From positions 2,843,594-2,907,593 of the forward strand of contig NZ_JABEKU010000001.1 of NCBI RefSeq assembly GCF_013283665.1: a stretch of 64,000 bases of DNA, read 5' to 3'. This DNA is from Ensifer sesbaniae (GTDB lineage: Bacteria > Pseudomonadota > Alphaproteobacteria > Rhizobiales > Rhizobiaceae). Positions 34,565 through 43,205 of this stretch are shown here, in pieces (positions within the stretch are counted from its first letter, which is position 1; each line of letters starts with the position of its first letter). The notes beneath the pieces are model-generated. The model made no database searches and was not told the origin of the DNA. It was given only the letters and a program-made list of their open reading frames with translations. The position numbers and the translations under genes were made by a program.

Positions 34565-35437
34565 ATGCAGGTAGAGCTGATCGAAACCTTCCTCGACCTG
34601 ATGGAGAGCCGCTCCTTCAACCGCACCGCCGAGCGGTTGAACATCACCCAGTCGACCGTCTCGCATCGGGTGAAGGCGCTCGAAGCCCAGTTCAACCGCA
34701 AGCTCTTCACCCGTAACAAGGGCGGCACGGTGCCGACGGCGGCGGGCCTGCGCTTCCTAGATTACGCAAAAGCCCTGCAAAACCAATGGCATGAGGCAAC
34801 GCGTGCGGTCACCAATGCCGGGGCACTGGAACGCTCGATGCGCCTCGGTATCCAGCACGATCTGGCGGAGGCTTTCGCCGGCGAATGGATGGCGGCGATC
34901 CGCCGGGAAATGCCCGGCATCGAGGTCTATATGGAGGCCGACTACTCCAACCAGATGAACCGCGATCTCGGCGCCGGCAACCTCGACCTCGCGATCCTCT
35001 ACACCCCCCACTACCTGCCCGATCTCTACTATGAACGGATCGGCGATCTGCATTACCTGCTCGTCAGTACCGAAGCGCACAGTCTCTCCGAAGTCCGCTC
35101 CGAGAGCTATATCCGCTCGAGCTATTCGCCGACCTTCGACCGTGCCCATCGCCTGGCCCTGCCACACCTTTCCGCGGCCCTCCTCTCCGCCGGCCAGAAC
35201 ATGGCAATCACCCGGCTGCTCGCAGCCCTCGGCGGCTCGGCCTATGTGACGGCGGCAACGGCGGAGCGGCTGGTTTCGGATGGATCTGCCGCGCGGGTAC
35301 AGGACGCGCCCGTGATCCCGCAGACGGTCTACGCGGCCACCAGCCTTCGCACCCGCCACGCCCACCAGCATCGCAAGATCATCGCCGCAATGGGAGGGTT
35401 GCTCTCAACGTTACCGGTGCCGTCCGAGCCTCAATAG
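34565..35437 (+). CDS. LysR-family transcriptional regulator
   Basis: 290 residues. HTH at the N-terminus (VELIETFLDLMESRSFNRTA, ERLNITQSTVSHRVKALEAQ) and a LysR effector domain (MRLGIQHDLAEAFAGEWMAA onwards). It is divergent from the pair of FAD-GcvT genes with 124 bp between starts, the classic LysR arrangement, so it likely controls that cluster with the methylated amine or a product as inducer. Its last 7 bp overlap the hydrolase gene fragment on the opposite strand. Confidence 0.9.
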   Translation: MQVELIETFLDLMESRSFNRTAERLNITQSTVSHRVKALEAQFNRKLFTRNKGGTVPTAAGLRFLDYAKALQNQWHEATRAVTNAGALERSMRLGIQHDLAEAFAGEWMAAIRREMPGIEVYMEADYSNQMNRDLGAGNLDLAILYTPHYLPDLYYERIGDLHYLLVSTEAHSLSEVRSESYIRSSYSPTFDRAHRLALPHLSAALLSAGQNMAITRLLAALGGSAYVTAATAERLVSDGSAARVQDAPVIPQTVYAATSLRTRHAHQHRKIIAAMGGLLSTLPVPSEPQ

Positions 35438-35613
35438 TGGCCGTAGCCGATCGGCGAGGTCGTCGCGAGCGCCATGTCGGCGAGCAGTTGGAACATGGTC
35501 GCGACCGGGAACCAGCGCAGCGCTGGAGAGACATCGGCCCCGCGCGGTGCCTTCATCCAGTCCGGTTCGCGGTAGAAGGAATGGGGATCGAAGAAGGTGA
35601 TCGGGTCAGCCCC
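35431..35613 (-). pseudogene. C-terminal fragment of an abhydrolase-9-type alpha/beta hydrolase
   Basis: On the minus strand this reads ADPITFFDPHSFYREPDWMK, APRGADVSPALRWFPVATMF and QLLADMALATTSPIGYGHY, then a stop. The D-P-I-T-F-F start, 'W-x-x-P-R-G-x-D-V-S' and 'WFPV-T-x-x-Q' blocks are the C-terminal end of the abhydrolase_9 family of membrane-anchored hydrolases, usually over 500 residues. Only about 60 codons remain: a TAG closes the frame at 35623-35625, inside the end of mscS. There is no start or body, so it is a remnant left at a rearrangement junction. Confidence 0.7.
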
Positions 35614-36895
35614 GGGTGACTTCTACGGGGGTCTTCATGATGATTTCGCGGTGCGGGAACGGGATCGAAATACCCGCCGCCTTGAACGCATCCCAAAGCG
35701 CGATCAGCACTTGGCCGCGAATGTTGGTCAGCCCGTTGCTCGGATCGGAAATCCAGAATCTGAGCTTGAAATCGAGCGACGATGCGCCGAAGCCGGTCAT
35801 CCAGCAGACGGGCTCCGAGTGGCTGCTCGCAACCCGTGGGATCGATTTGGCCGTCGCGACGGCGATGCGCGCCACCTCGTGCGGATCGCTGTCATAGGAG
35901 GTGCCGAAACCGACGTCGATGCGGACGAAGTCGCTGGAGAAAGACCAGTTCACCACCTGCTGCGAAATGAAGTCCTCATTCGGAATGAGGTACTCCTTTC
36001 CGTCCCTGGTGATGACGGAGACGAAGCGGGAACGCAGGTCGCGCACGGAGCCGAAGGTATCGCCAAGCGTGATCGTGTCGCCCGGCTTTATCGATTTGTC
36101 GAGCAGGATGATGATGCCGGAGATGAAGTTGGAGACCACCTTCTGCAGACCGAAGCCGATACCGACGCCGACCGCCCCGGAAAAGACCGTCAGCGCCGTC
36201 AGATCGATGCCGGTTGCGGAGAGCGCGATCGCACCGGCAACGCCGATCAGCGCGATCTTGACCAGTTTGCTGATCAGCACCTTGAAGGAGGGCGTGAGAT
36301 CCGCTGACCGCTGTATCCAGTGCGCCGAGACGTTGCCGATCAGCACCGCGAGCCAGATCAGGGCGGAAGAAAGCACGATCGCTTTCAGGACGAGCAGCAA
36401 CGAAAGACGAACCGCGCCGAGATTGACGGCAACGCCATCGAGCGTCGTCAGGATCACGCGGTCCAATCCGACCGCGTAAAGAGCAAAATAGATCCAGCCC
36501 ACGACAGCGGTAACACGCGCCAGCATCTGGTTGCGGATGATGCGCGTCAGGACCGAGATGACAAACCACGCCGCCGTCAATGTCAGCGCGGTCGACACCA
36601 GCCAGCGATAGGAGGGCCACCCGAAGCGCAAAATCATCCCGTCGGCGATCCACAGCCAAACGATCAGAAAGAGCCACCGCAGCCGCCGCATGAAGGCGAT
36701 GATGACGCGCAGCAGATCCGGATTGCCCTTGATCATGCGGGCACGGGTTTCGACGAGCGGCTCTATTCGCTTTGCCAGCGCGCCGCAGATCAGGTAGCCG
36801 GCAACGATGATGGCAAGCTGATAATACGTCCATTCGTTCAACAGGACCGTCCGCAACCAGGAAGCGGCGGCGTCGAACGCTGCTACGAAATCCAT
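35606..36895 (-). CDS. Mechanosensitive ion channel protein, MscS family
   Basis: 429 residues. About five membrane helices in the first 220 residues, then the conserved pore helix and beta domain: GAVGVGIGFGLQKVVSNFIS, GIIILLDKSIKPGDTI, FGSVRDLRSRFVSVITRDGK and EYLIPNEDFISQQVVNWSFS. The Gly/Ala-rich TM3 and the PN-E-F-I box are hallmarks of MscS. It should open under membrane tension during osmotic downshock. The C-terminus ends at PHREIIMKTPVEV, the usual MscS end, so the gene itself seems intact although it abuts the abhydrolase fragment. Confidence 0.93.
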   Translation of the reverse strand: MDFVAAFDAAASWLRTVLLNEWTYYQLAIIVAGYLICGALAKRIEPLVETRARMIKGNPDLLRVIIAFMRRLRWLFLIVWLWIADGMILRFGWPSYRWLVSTALTLTAAWFVISVLTRIIRNQMLARVTAVVGWIYFALYAVGLDRVILTTLDGVAVNLGAVRLSLLLVLKAIVLSSALIWLAVLIGNVSAHWIQRSADLTPSFKVLISKLVKIALIGVAGAIALSATGIDLTALTVFSGAVGVGIGFGLQKVVSNFISGIIILLDKSIKPGDTITLGDTFGSVRDLRSRFVSVITRDGKEYLIPNEDFISQQVVNWSFSSDFVRIDVGFGTSYDSDPHEVARIAVATAKSIPRVASSHSEPVCWMTGFGASSLDFKLRFWISDPSNGLTNIRGQVLIALWDAFKAAGISIPFPHREIIMKTPVEVTRG

Positions 36896-36936
36896 CGTCT
36901 CTCTCCGAGAGAGCCAGACGTCCGACCGAGCGTATG

Positions 36937-36972
36937 AAGGACGCCCTAATCCCTTGAATCTAGGGCGTCCTT
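36937..36972. repeat. Long perfect inverted repeat upstream of mscS
   Basis: AAGGACGCCCTA (36937-36948) and TAGGGCGTCCTT (36961-36972) form a perfect 12-bp stem with a 12-nt loop. It lies 41 bp before the mscS start and 144 bp after the stop of the Lrp gene read on the same strand. No T-run follows, so it could be a 3' hairpin of the Lrp transcript or a regulatory structure in the mscS leader. The rest of the 220-bp gap shows nothing else. Confidence 0.6.
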
Positions 36973-37115
36973 GACACTTTCAAAGCCGCCAGGCGCAGCC
37001 ATTGCGACGGGACCCCTCGAGCTCGAATGCCCCGACAAGATCCGCCGTAACCGCAACACCATGGCAGAAGCTGCAGAAAGTCGAACGTCTTCAAAGATTT
37101 ATTGCGGCATGGACG

Positions 37116-37574
37116 CTAGATCCGCCGCTCCTTGATCGTGTTCATGACGAAACTCGTCTCGATCGAGGCGACACATTTGAGCCGCGCGATCTTTTCCTTG
37201 ATGAAGCGCTCGTAGTGCTCGAGCCCGGCGCTCATCACCTTCAGCACATAATCGCGCGAGCCGGTGACCAGATGGCATTCGAGCACCTCGTCCCAGCCGC
37301 GCACCGCCTCCTCGAACATGACGATCTCGTCCTCGTGCTGGCGGCTGAGCCTGACGGTGGCGATCGCGGTCATCATCCAGCCGTCGATCGACGGATCGAT
37401 CAGCGCTGTATAGCCCCTGATGACGCCGGTTTCTTCCAGCCGCCGCAACCGGCGCAGGCAGGGCGAAGCCGAGAGCCCCACGCGCTCGGCAAGCTCGTTA
37501 TTGGTGAGGCGGGCATCGGCAACAAGCTCCTTCAAAATCCTGCGATCCGTCTCGTCGGCAATTTTCTGCGCCAT
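37116..37574 (-). CDS. Lrp/AsnC-family transcriptional regulator
   Basis: 152 residues: HTH (DETDRRILKELVADARLTNN, ELAERVGLSASPCLRRLRRL) and RAM domain (AIATVRLSRQHEDEIVMFEE; HLVTGSRDYVLKVMSAGLEH). It is divergent from the PLP-dependent sulfur amino acid lyase gene at 37701 with 126 bp between them, so it probably senses methionine, cysteine or a related amino acid and controls the lyase gene. Confidence 0.92.
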   Translation of the reverse strand: MAQKIADETDRRILKELVADARLTNNELAERVGLSASPCLRRLRRLEETGVIRGYTALIDPSIDGWMMTAIATVRLSRQHEDEIVMFEEAVRGWDEVLECHLVTGSRDYVLKVMSAGLEHYERFIKEKIARLKCVASIETSFVMNTIKERRI

Positions 37575-37700
37575 ATCTTTTCTTTCCAGCCAAATCTTTG
37601 CTCAACTCAAGGCGATCCGGCCGGAAATAGCAAGGATTGGTCCAAGCATCTGATATAATTTGCCAGTCAGTCGAGTCCGCTTCCCTTCAGGAGACAAGTC

Positions 37701-38984
37701 ATGACCGCACCGCATCCCTCCAAGACCCACATCGGAAACCACAAGCTGCATCCCGAAACGCTGATGCTGAACTATGGCTACGATCCGGAACTGTCGGAGG
37801 GCGCCGTCAAGCCGCCGGTATTCCTGACCTCGACCTTCGTCTTCCGCTCGGCCGAAGAGGGCCGCGACTTCTTCGATTTCGTCTCCGGCCGCCGCGAGCC
37901 ACCCGCCGGTGTTGGCGCCGGCCTCGTCTATTCGCGCTTCAACCATCCGAACAGCGAGATCGTCGAAGACCGGCTCGCCGTCTACGAGCGCACCGAAAGC
38001 GGCGCGCTGTTTTCTTCCGGCATGTCGGCGATCGCCACCACCCTGCTCGCCTTCGTCAAGCCGGGCGACGCGGTGCTGCACAGCCAGCCGCTCTATGGCG
38101 GCACTGAGACGCTGCTTGCCAAGACCTTCCTCAATCTCGGTGTTTCAGCCGTCGGCTTTGCCGATGGCGTCAACGAAGCTGCGGTGATGGCAGCCGCTGA
38201 AGAGGCAATCGCAAAGGGCCGCGTCTCGGTGATTCTCGTGGAAACGCCGGCAAACCCGACGAACAGCCTCGTCGACGTCGCCATGATCCGCCGCGTCGCC
38301 GATGCGATCGGCAAGAAGCAGGGGCATACCCCTATCGTCGCCTGCGACAACACACTGCTCGGCCCGGTCTTCCAGCGGCCGATCGAGCATGGCGCCGACA
38401 TCTCGCTTTATTCGCTCACCAAATATGTCGGCGGCCATTCCGATCTGATCGCCGGTGCCGTCCTCGGCCCGAAGGCGATCATAAAACAGGTGAAGGCGCT
38501 GCGCGGCGCGATCGGCACCCAGCTCGACCCGCATTCCTGCTGGATGCTCGGCCGCTCGCTGGAGACGCTGTCGGTGCGCATGCAGAAGGCCGACGACAAT
38601 GCCCGCATCGTCGCCGAATTCCTGCGCGAGCACCCGAAGGTCGAGCGCATCCACTACCTGCCCTTCCACGACGAGAACTCGCCCGTCGGCCGTACCTTCA
38701 AGGCGCAATGCACCGGCGCCGGCTCGACCTTCTCCTTCGACATCACTGGCGGCCAGGAGGCAGCCTTCCGCTTCCTCAATGCGCTGCAGATCTTCAAGCT
38801 TGCGGTCAGCCTCGGCGGCACGGAATCGCTTGCCAGCCACCCGGCGGCCATGACCCATTCCGGTGTACCGATCGACGTGCGCCACCGCATCGGCGTGCTG
38901 GAATCGACCATCCGCCTGTCTATCGGCATCGAGCACCCGGATGATCTCGTCGCCGATCTCGCCAACGCCCTGTCGCTCGCCTGA
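37701..38984 (+). CDS. PLP-dependent Cys/Met metabolism enzyme, methionine gamma-lyase-like
   Basis: 427 residues, Cys/Met_Meta_PP family. PLP Lys241 is in [11 protein letters not shown]; the phosphate-binding and substrate loops [44 protein letters not shown] and [13 protein letters not shown] are present. The YSRFNHP motif and lack of a catalytic Cys typical of some gamma-lyases leave methionine gamma-lyase, cystathionine gamma-synthase or lyase all possible; the Lrp partner makes catabolic gamma-lyase the best guess. AGGAGACA precedes the ATG at 37701. Confidence 0.85.
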   Translation: MTAPHPSKTHIGNHKLHPETLMLNYGYDPELSEGAVKPPVFLTSTFVFRSAEEGRDFFDFVSGRREPPAGVGAGLVYSRFNHPNSEIVEDRLAVYERTESGALFSSGMSAIATTLLAFVKPGDAVLHSQPLYGGTETLLAKTFLNLGVSAVGFADGVNEAAVMAAAEEAIAKGRVSVILVETPANPTNSLVDVAMIRRVADAIGKKQGHTPIVACDNTLLGPVFQRPIEHGADISLYSLTKYVGGHSDLIAGAVLGPKAIIKQVKALRGAIGTQLDPHSCWMLGRSLETLSVRMQKADDNARIVAEFLREHPKVERIHYLPFHDENSPVGRTFKAQCTGAGSTFSFDITGGQEAAFRFLNALQIFKLAVSLGGTESLASHPAAMTHSGVPIDVRHRIGVLESTIRLSIGIEHPDDLVADLANALSLA

Positions 38985-39042
38985 TAGCGATCGCGCGCCG
39001 CCGGTTCAGCCGGCGGCTCCCTCGCGGATCATTTGAGACGGC

Positions 39043-39086
39043 GCAATTCCGGGCGGAAAACCGTTTCACACTTTTCCTGGAATTGC
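39043..39086 (-). repeat. 44-bp rhizobial palindromic element overlapping a gene end
   Basis: Minus-strand reading starts GCAATTCCAG and ends GGAATTGC, exactly the 44-bp unit found at 9345 and 9402. Its first 21 bases on that strand encode the last residues and stop of the VOC gene (39066-39437), so the element has been recruited into coding sequence. Confidence 0.75.
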
Positions 39087-39437
39087 TTGATGCGAGAGAG
39101 TGTTGACGATGTTACCGAAGGGGTCGCGCATGAAGAAACGGCGCACGCCCCAGGGCTCGTTGGTGATGTCGTAGACGATCTCCGCGCCTGCCGCCTTGGC
39201 GCGCGCGTAGGTCTGGTCGACATCGTCGACTTCGATCGAAAGCACGGGCACCGGCGTATCGTTGCCGCCCTCGCTGGCGATGCTCACCTGCGGCATCGCG
39301 GCCTTGCCCTTGGCGGCAAAGGTCAGGATCCAGCCATGATCCATCACCACGTCCAGTTCCAGCAGGTCGCCATAGAAGGCGCGCGCCACCTGCGGGTCCG
39401 GGGCGTAGACGTTCGAGACGATCCGCTTGACGGTCAT
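39066..39437 (-). CDS. VOC-family (glyoxalase/bleomycin resistance) protein
   Basis: 123 residues. The paired beta-alpha-beta-beta-beta modules are visible: RIVSNVYAPDPQVARAFYGD, MDHGWILTFAAKGKAAMPQ, SIEVDDVDQTYARAKAAGAE and RRFFMRDPFGNIVNTLSH. Acidic and His residues that bind metal in VOC enzymes are partly present. Substrate unknown. The C-terminal QAIPGKV and stop come from a 44-bp palindromic repeat. It precedes no obvious partner; a TetR gene lies upstream on the same strand. Confidence 0.85.
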   Translation of the reverse strand: MTVKRIVSNVYAPDPQVARAFYGDLLELDVVMDHGWILTFAAKGKAAMPQVSIASEGGNDTPVPVLSIEVDDVDQTYARAKAAGAEIVYDITNEPWGVRRFFMRDPFGNIVNTLSHQAIPGKV

Positions 39438-39549
39438 GGTTTTCCCTTTCTGGCGGCGCGCCAACATCCACAGATTGTTCTGCCGTTGATGATGCAGCCT
39501 ATATTGCCCGCCAATTGCGCCCGCTTGAAGCGGAAATCGCCTCTCGCCC

Positions 39550-40155
39550 CTACAGCGCCGACAACGCCCTTGAGTTGGCGCGGGCAAGCGCCACTCGCAC
39601 CAGTGAGGCAGCCGCCTTGCCGGCTGCCTCCATGTAGCCGGCATCACGATGCAGCAGCACCACGGCAAAGCTGCCGTCGAGAAGCAGCAGGATCTGTTTC
39701 GCCAGCAGGGCGGGTTCGGACGCCCCGGCATCGGCGAGGGTCTCGGCCATCCACGCCTCGAACTTCTTCTTGTGAGCCGCACCGATACGGATCGCCGGAT
39801 GCCCCGGCATGTTGGCAAGTTCGGCGGAGGTACGCAGGAAGCCGCAACCTTTCCACTTCGGATGGCGCGCCGCCCGCGCCAGGTTGACGAAGATCGCGTC
39901 AACCTTCGCCGCCAGTTCGCCGTCGGCCTCGGCGAACCATTTCTGGAAGAGTTTCAGGTTCGGCTGGTCTCGGCCTTCGAGATAGGCCGCGATCAGCTCG
40001 TCCTTGCTTTCGAAATGGTAGTAGAGCGTGCGTTTCGTTACCCCCGCCGCTTCGGCCACCGCATCGACGCCGACGGCACGGATGCCCTCGCCATAAAAGA
40101 GCTTTGCCGCGGCGGCGACGATCACATCCCGGGTCGACTTCTCTGCTTTCGCCAT
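39550..40155 (-). CDS. TetR-family transcriptional regulator
   Basis: 201 residues from ATG 40155; a GTG directly before it would add one residue. HTH at about residues 10-55 (VIVAAAAKLFYGEGIRAVGV, DAVAEAAGVTKRTLYYHFES), then a helical effector domain with a single Cys in KWKGCGFLRTSAELAN, a motif shared with a common group of proteobacterial TetR proteins. It is divergent from the crotonase gene; the palindrome at 40160-40185 is its likely operator. Confidence 0.9.
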   Translation of the reverse strand: MAKAEKSTRDVIVAAAAKLFYGEGIRAVGVDAVAEAAGVTKRTLYYHFESKDELIAAYLEGRDQPNLKLFQKWFAEADGELAAKVDAIFVNLARAARHPKWKGCGFLRTSAELANMPGHPAIRIGAAHKKKFEAWMAETLADAGASEPALLAKQILLLLDGSFAVVLLHRDAGYMEAAGKAAASLVRVALARANSRALSAL

Positions 40156-40159
40156 CACG

Positions 40160-40185
40160 ATGTATACCGACTAGTGAATATACAT
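40160..40185. promoter_or_regulatory. Operator-like inverted repeat between TetR and crotonase genes
   Basis: ATGTATA (40160-40166) and TATACAT (40179-40185) form a perfect 7-bp inverted repeat around CCGACTAGTGAA, starting 5 bp upstream of the TetR ATG. The ACCGACTAGT core resembles operators of TetR proteins of the same subgroup. Confidence 0.6.
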
Positions 40186-40237
40186 GACATCATCCCTCAC
40201 CTAGCCTCCCCGCGTCAACCTTTGCCGGAGAGCAACG

Positions 40238-41032
40238 ATGTCCAATACCGTGCTGATGCAGATTTCCGAGGGCATTGCCCTCCTCACGCTCAACCGCCCG
40301 CAGAAGCTCAACGCGCTGAACTACGAGCTGATCGACTGGCTTCTCACCCTTCTCGACACGATCGAGGTAAACGATAATGTCGGCGCCGTGATCATCATCG
40401 GCGCTGGCGACCGCGCCTTTTCCGCCGGCGGCGATATTCATGAGTTTTCCGAAAGCGTGGCCAAGGGCGTGAACCCCGCCGTGCGCGATTTCGTCCGCCG
40501 TGGCCAGGGGCTGACGGCCCGGCTCGAAGCCTTTCCAAAACCGGTCATCGCCGCCGTCAACGGCATCGCCTATGGCGGCGGCTGCGAGATCACCGAGGCC
40601 GTGCATCTGGCCATCGCCAGCGACAGGGCGCGCTTCGCCAAGCCCGAGATCAAGCTCGGCATGCCGCCGACCTTCGGCGGCACCCAGCGCCTGCCGCGCC
40701 TTGCCGGTCGCAAGCGCGCGCTCGAACTCTTGTTGACGGGCGAGGATTTCTCGCCCGAGCACGCACTGGAGATGGGGCTCATCAACCGGGTCGTCGCCCA
40801 TGACGCGCTGATCCCTGCGGCCCGTGACCTGGCCAGGCGCATCATGGGCTATTCGCCACTTGCCGTTCGCTCGATCATCACCGCCGTTACCCGCGGCCTC
40901 AACATGTCGATCGCGGAGGGGCTGCTGGTCGAGAGCGAACAGTTCGCCCAGATGGTCCCGACCGACGATCTCTCGGATGCGCTTGCCGCCTGGAAGGGAC
41001 GACGCATCCACGAAGACGGCCCGATACGCTGA
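40238..41032 (+). CDS. Enoyl-CoA hydratase/isomerase (crotonase) family protein
   Basis: 264 residues. Crotonase features: oxyanion loops RAFSAGGDIHEF and NGIAYGGGCEI, and both catalytic Glu positions of true hydratases (GGGCE and KPEIKLGMPP), so hydration of an enoyl-CoA is plausible. The C-terminal helices match the family length. It is a single gene divergent from a TetR regulator, so it is likely de-repressed by an acyl-CoA or aromatic compound. Confidence 0.92.
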   Translation: MSNTVLMQISEGIALLTLNRPQKLNALNYELIDWLLTLLDTIEVNDNVGAVIIIGAGDRAFSAGGDIHEFSESVAKGVNPAVRDFVRRGQGLTARLEAFPKPVIAAVNGIAYGGGCEITEAVHLAIASDRARFAKPEIKLGMPPTFGGTQRLPRLAGRKRALELLLTGEDFSPEHALEMGLINRVVAHDALIPAARDLARRIMGYSPLAVRSIITAVTRGLNMSIAEGLLVESEQFAQMVPTDDLSDALAAWKGRRIHEDGPIR

Positions 41033-41091
41033 GCGTCTCGGCAGCACGGCAAAACGGCGGCAAGGTGCGAAGGCCTTGCCGCCGCCATCTG

Positions 41092-41571
41092 TCAGGCGCG
41101 GGCGAAGCCGAGAATGAAGAGCGCCAGCGCGCCGATCGAGGCGACGGTGCGCACGTGGTTCCACCAGACCCAGTCGATGAGATAGCGCTGCTGCCAGAGA
41201 TCGGTCGCGGCCTGGCCGGGTACCGCAGCGGCAAGCGCATCGTTCATCGGCACGTTGAAGATGATCGTGACCAGCAGCACGCCAACGGCATAGACGAGGC
41301 CGCCTGCCGCGAGCAGCCATCCGCCTTCACCGTCCGAGAGGAGGGCCATGATCACCAGCGCCAGTCCGATCAGCGCCGTGCCCATGAAGGCGCTGAGGAA
41401 GAACGGGTTCTGGATGACGTCATTGATTGCGTTCATCGCGGCGATCCCCTGCTCCGGCGGCAGCCGCGACAGGGCCTGCATGATGCAGACCGAGAAGATG
41501 AAGAACAGGCCGGCCATCAGGCCGGAACCGATGGCGGCGATGAAGGCCAAAGCGGGGATCAGCGAGATCAT
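41092..41571 (-). CDS. DUF1772 membrane protein
   Basis: 159 residues with four predicted membrane helices (IPALAFIAAIGSGLMAGLFF first; WLLAAGGLVYAVGVLLVTII third) and the family's FNVPMNDAL and W-x-x-WNHVRT motifs. DUF1772 members include the fungal anthrone oxygenases; the bacterial ones are uncharacterised. It overlaps the NmrA-like gene by 4 bp and is therefore co-transcribed behind it, both under the divergent TetR at 42497. Confidence 0.85.
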   Translation of the reverse strand: MISLIPALAFIAAIGSGLMAGLFFIFSVCIMQALSRLPPEQGIAAMNAINDVIQNPFFLSAFMGTALIGLALVIMALLSDGEGGWLLAAGGLVYAVGVLLVTIIFNVPMNDALAAAVPGQAATDLWQQRYLIDWVWWNHVRTVASIGALALFILGFARA

Positions 41572-42398
41572 GCGGCGACACTCCAGACACCGGTTGCTGC
41601 GGTCTCCCGGGCGTAAGTTGCAAAGTCACGCGGCCGCCGCATAAGCAGGTGCTCGATATCGGACGTCAGGCTGGAATTGCGCCCATCGAGCACGGACGAG
41701 AAGAGATAGCGGATGAGTTCGACGTAGTCATCCGGCAGCCCCTCGGCTCGCATCTGCGCCACGAAATCGGCAAGCGGCACGGACTGGTAACCGATGGGAC
41801 GCCCCGATGCCGCGGCGATCTCCGCGACGGCCTCGGCGAAGGTCAGCAGCCGCGGCCCGGTCAGTTCATAGATCTTGCCGACATGCGCGTCGTCGAGGAG
41901 CGCAAGGACGGCGACATCGGCAATGTCATCGGCGCTGACAAACGGTTCGGTGACCGCGTCCGGCGGCAGGTAGACCATGCCGCTGCGAACCGCATCCCTC
42001 AGGAAGGCTTCGCTGAAATTCTCGAAGAACCAGCTGGCGCGAATGATCGTCCAGTCGGCGCCCGAGGCCTGCAATTCGCGTTCGGCCGCCTGCGCCGCAT
42101 CCTCGCCGCGCCCCGAAAGCAGCACGAGCCGCTCGATGCCGGAACGGACCGCAAGCGCGGAAAAGCGGCGGATCGCCTCGACTGCACCAGGCACGGCGAG
42201 ATCCGGCTGATAGCTGACATAGACACGCTCGACATTCTCGAGCACCGGGGCCCAGGTCGTCTCGTCGTTCCAGTCGAAGGACGTCTCGGCCGAGCGCGCC
42301 CCGACGCGCACCGCGACGCCCTTGGCGCGCAGCCGCTCCGCGATGCGACGCCCCGTCTTGCCCGTACCACCCAGCACCAACGTAACCTTGCCAGACAT
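41568..42398 (-). CDS. NmrA-like NAD(P)-binding protein
   Basis: 276 residues of the atypical SDR (NmrA/HSCARG-like) group: N-terminal GGTGKTGRRIAERL dinucleotide loop, LSGRGEDAAQAAE, WTIIRASWFFENFSEAFLRD and a C-terminal alpha region. Members reduce quinones or sense the NADP/NADPH ratio. It forms an operon with the DUF1772 gene and diverges from the TetR gene; the family is often controlled in this way by redox or xenobiotic-sensing TetR proteins. Confidence 0.88.
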   Translation of the reverse strand: MSGKVTLVLGGTGKTGRRIAERLRAKGVAVRVGARSAETSFDWNDETTWAPVLENVERVYVSYQPDLAVPGAVEAIRRFSALAVRSGIERLVLLSGRGEDAAQAAERELQASGADWTIIRASWFFENFSEAFLRDAVRSGMVYLPPDAVTEPFVSADDIADVAVLALLDDAHVGKIYELTGPRLLTFAEAVAEIAAASGRPIGYQSVPLADFVAQMRAEGLPDDYVELIRYLFSSVLDGRNSSLTSDIEHLLMRRPRDFATYARETAATGVWSVAA

Positions 42399-42431
42399 GA
42401 CTTTTCTCCCGATTCAAAACATGAGCAACCC

Positions 42432-42449
42432 TCACATTTGCAAATGTGA
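42432..42449. promoter_or_regulatory. 18-bp perfect palindrome, TetR operator candidate
   Basis: TCACATTTGCAAATGTGA is perfectly palindromic and lies 34 bp upstream of the NmrA-like start. A second, looser site (ATGTGAGGATCACTCAT) overlaps the start region of the divergent TetR gene. Together they would let one repressor control both directions. Confidence 0.6.
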
Positions 42450-42496
42450 TAAATCCTCGTATTTTGAGAGTCAAGACAAAAATGTGAGGATCACTC

Positions 42497-43189
42497 ATGA
42501 TTGAGCCGACAGGCACCCTGCCGATTGCAGGCGAGGACGACACCGCGCTCCGCCGCACGCCCAGCCAGAAGCGCAGCCGGGAGCGCGTCGAGCACATCCT
42601 CACCTGCGCCTCCACGCTCATCGCCGAGAAGGGCAGCGATGCCATGCGCATGAGCGAAGTGGCGGAAAAGGCAGGGATTTCGATCGGATCGCTGTATCAG
42701 TATTTCCCGGACAAGGCGGCGATCGTGCGCACGCTCGCCGAGCGCTACAACGCCTATTCCCGCGAATGCATCGAGGGCGAATTCGCCAAGGTGACGTCGA
42801 TGGCAGAACTGCGCGACGCCTTCGGCGCGCTCTTCGATACCTATTACGACATGTTCCTCGCCGAACCGGTGATGCGCGACATCTGGTCGGCGATGCAGGC
42901 CGACAAGACACTGAGGCAGATCGAACTGGAAGAAAGCCGCATGACCGGCCGTCTGCTCGGCGATGTCCTTGCCCGGCTCCAGCCGCAACGCCCACGCGCG
43001 GCGATCGACGAAGCCGCGTTCCTGATCATGTATCTCGGCGAATGCACGATGCGGCTCGCCATCTCGGTCGACCGCGCCGAGGGCGGCCGCATCGTCGAGG
43101 CCTACAAGCAGATGATCCTTCGCGATTTTGTCGCTGATGAAGCGGCCGGCGGCGCAAGGTCAATTGACAACGCCATGACACGCTCATAA
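42497..43189 (+). CDS. TetR-family transcriptional regulator
   Basis: 230 residues with an N-terminal extension of about 25 residues before the HTH (RVEHILTCASTLIAEKGSDA, MSEVAEKAGISIGSLYQYFP). The effector domain follows from about residue 95 (LRDAFGALFDTYYDMFLAEP). It is divergent from the NmrA-like/DUF1772 operon, with the perfect palindrome at 42432-42449 between them. The ligand cannot be deduced. Confidence 0.9.
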   Translation: MIEPTGTLPIAGEDDTALRRTPSQKRSRERVEHILTCASTLIAEKGSDAMRMSEVAEKAGISIGSLYQYFPDKAAIVRTLAERYNAYSRECIEGEFAKVTSMAELRDAFGALFDTYYDMFLAEPVMRDIWSAMQADKTLRQIELEESRMTGRLLGDVLARLQPQRPRAAIDEAAFLIMYLGECTMRLAISVDRAEGGRIVEAYKQMILRDFVADEAAGGARSIDNAMTRS

Positions 43190-43205
43190 TCATCAGCGAT
43201 CGATT

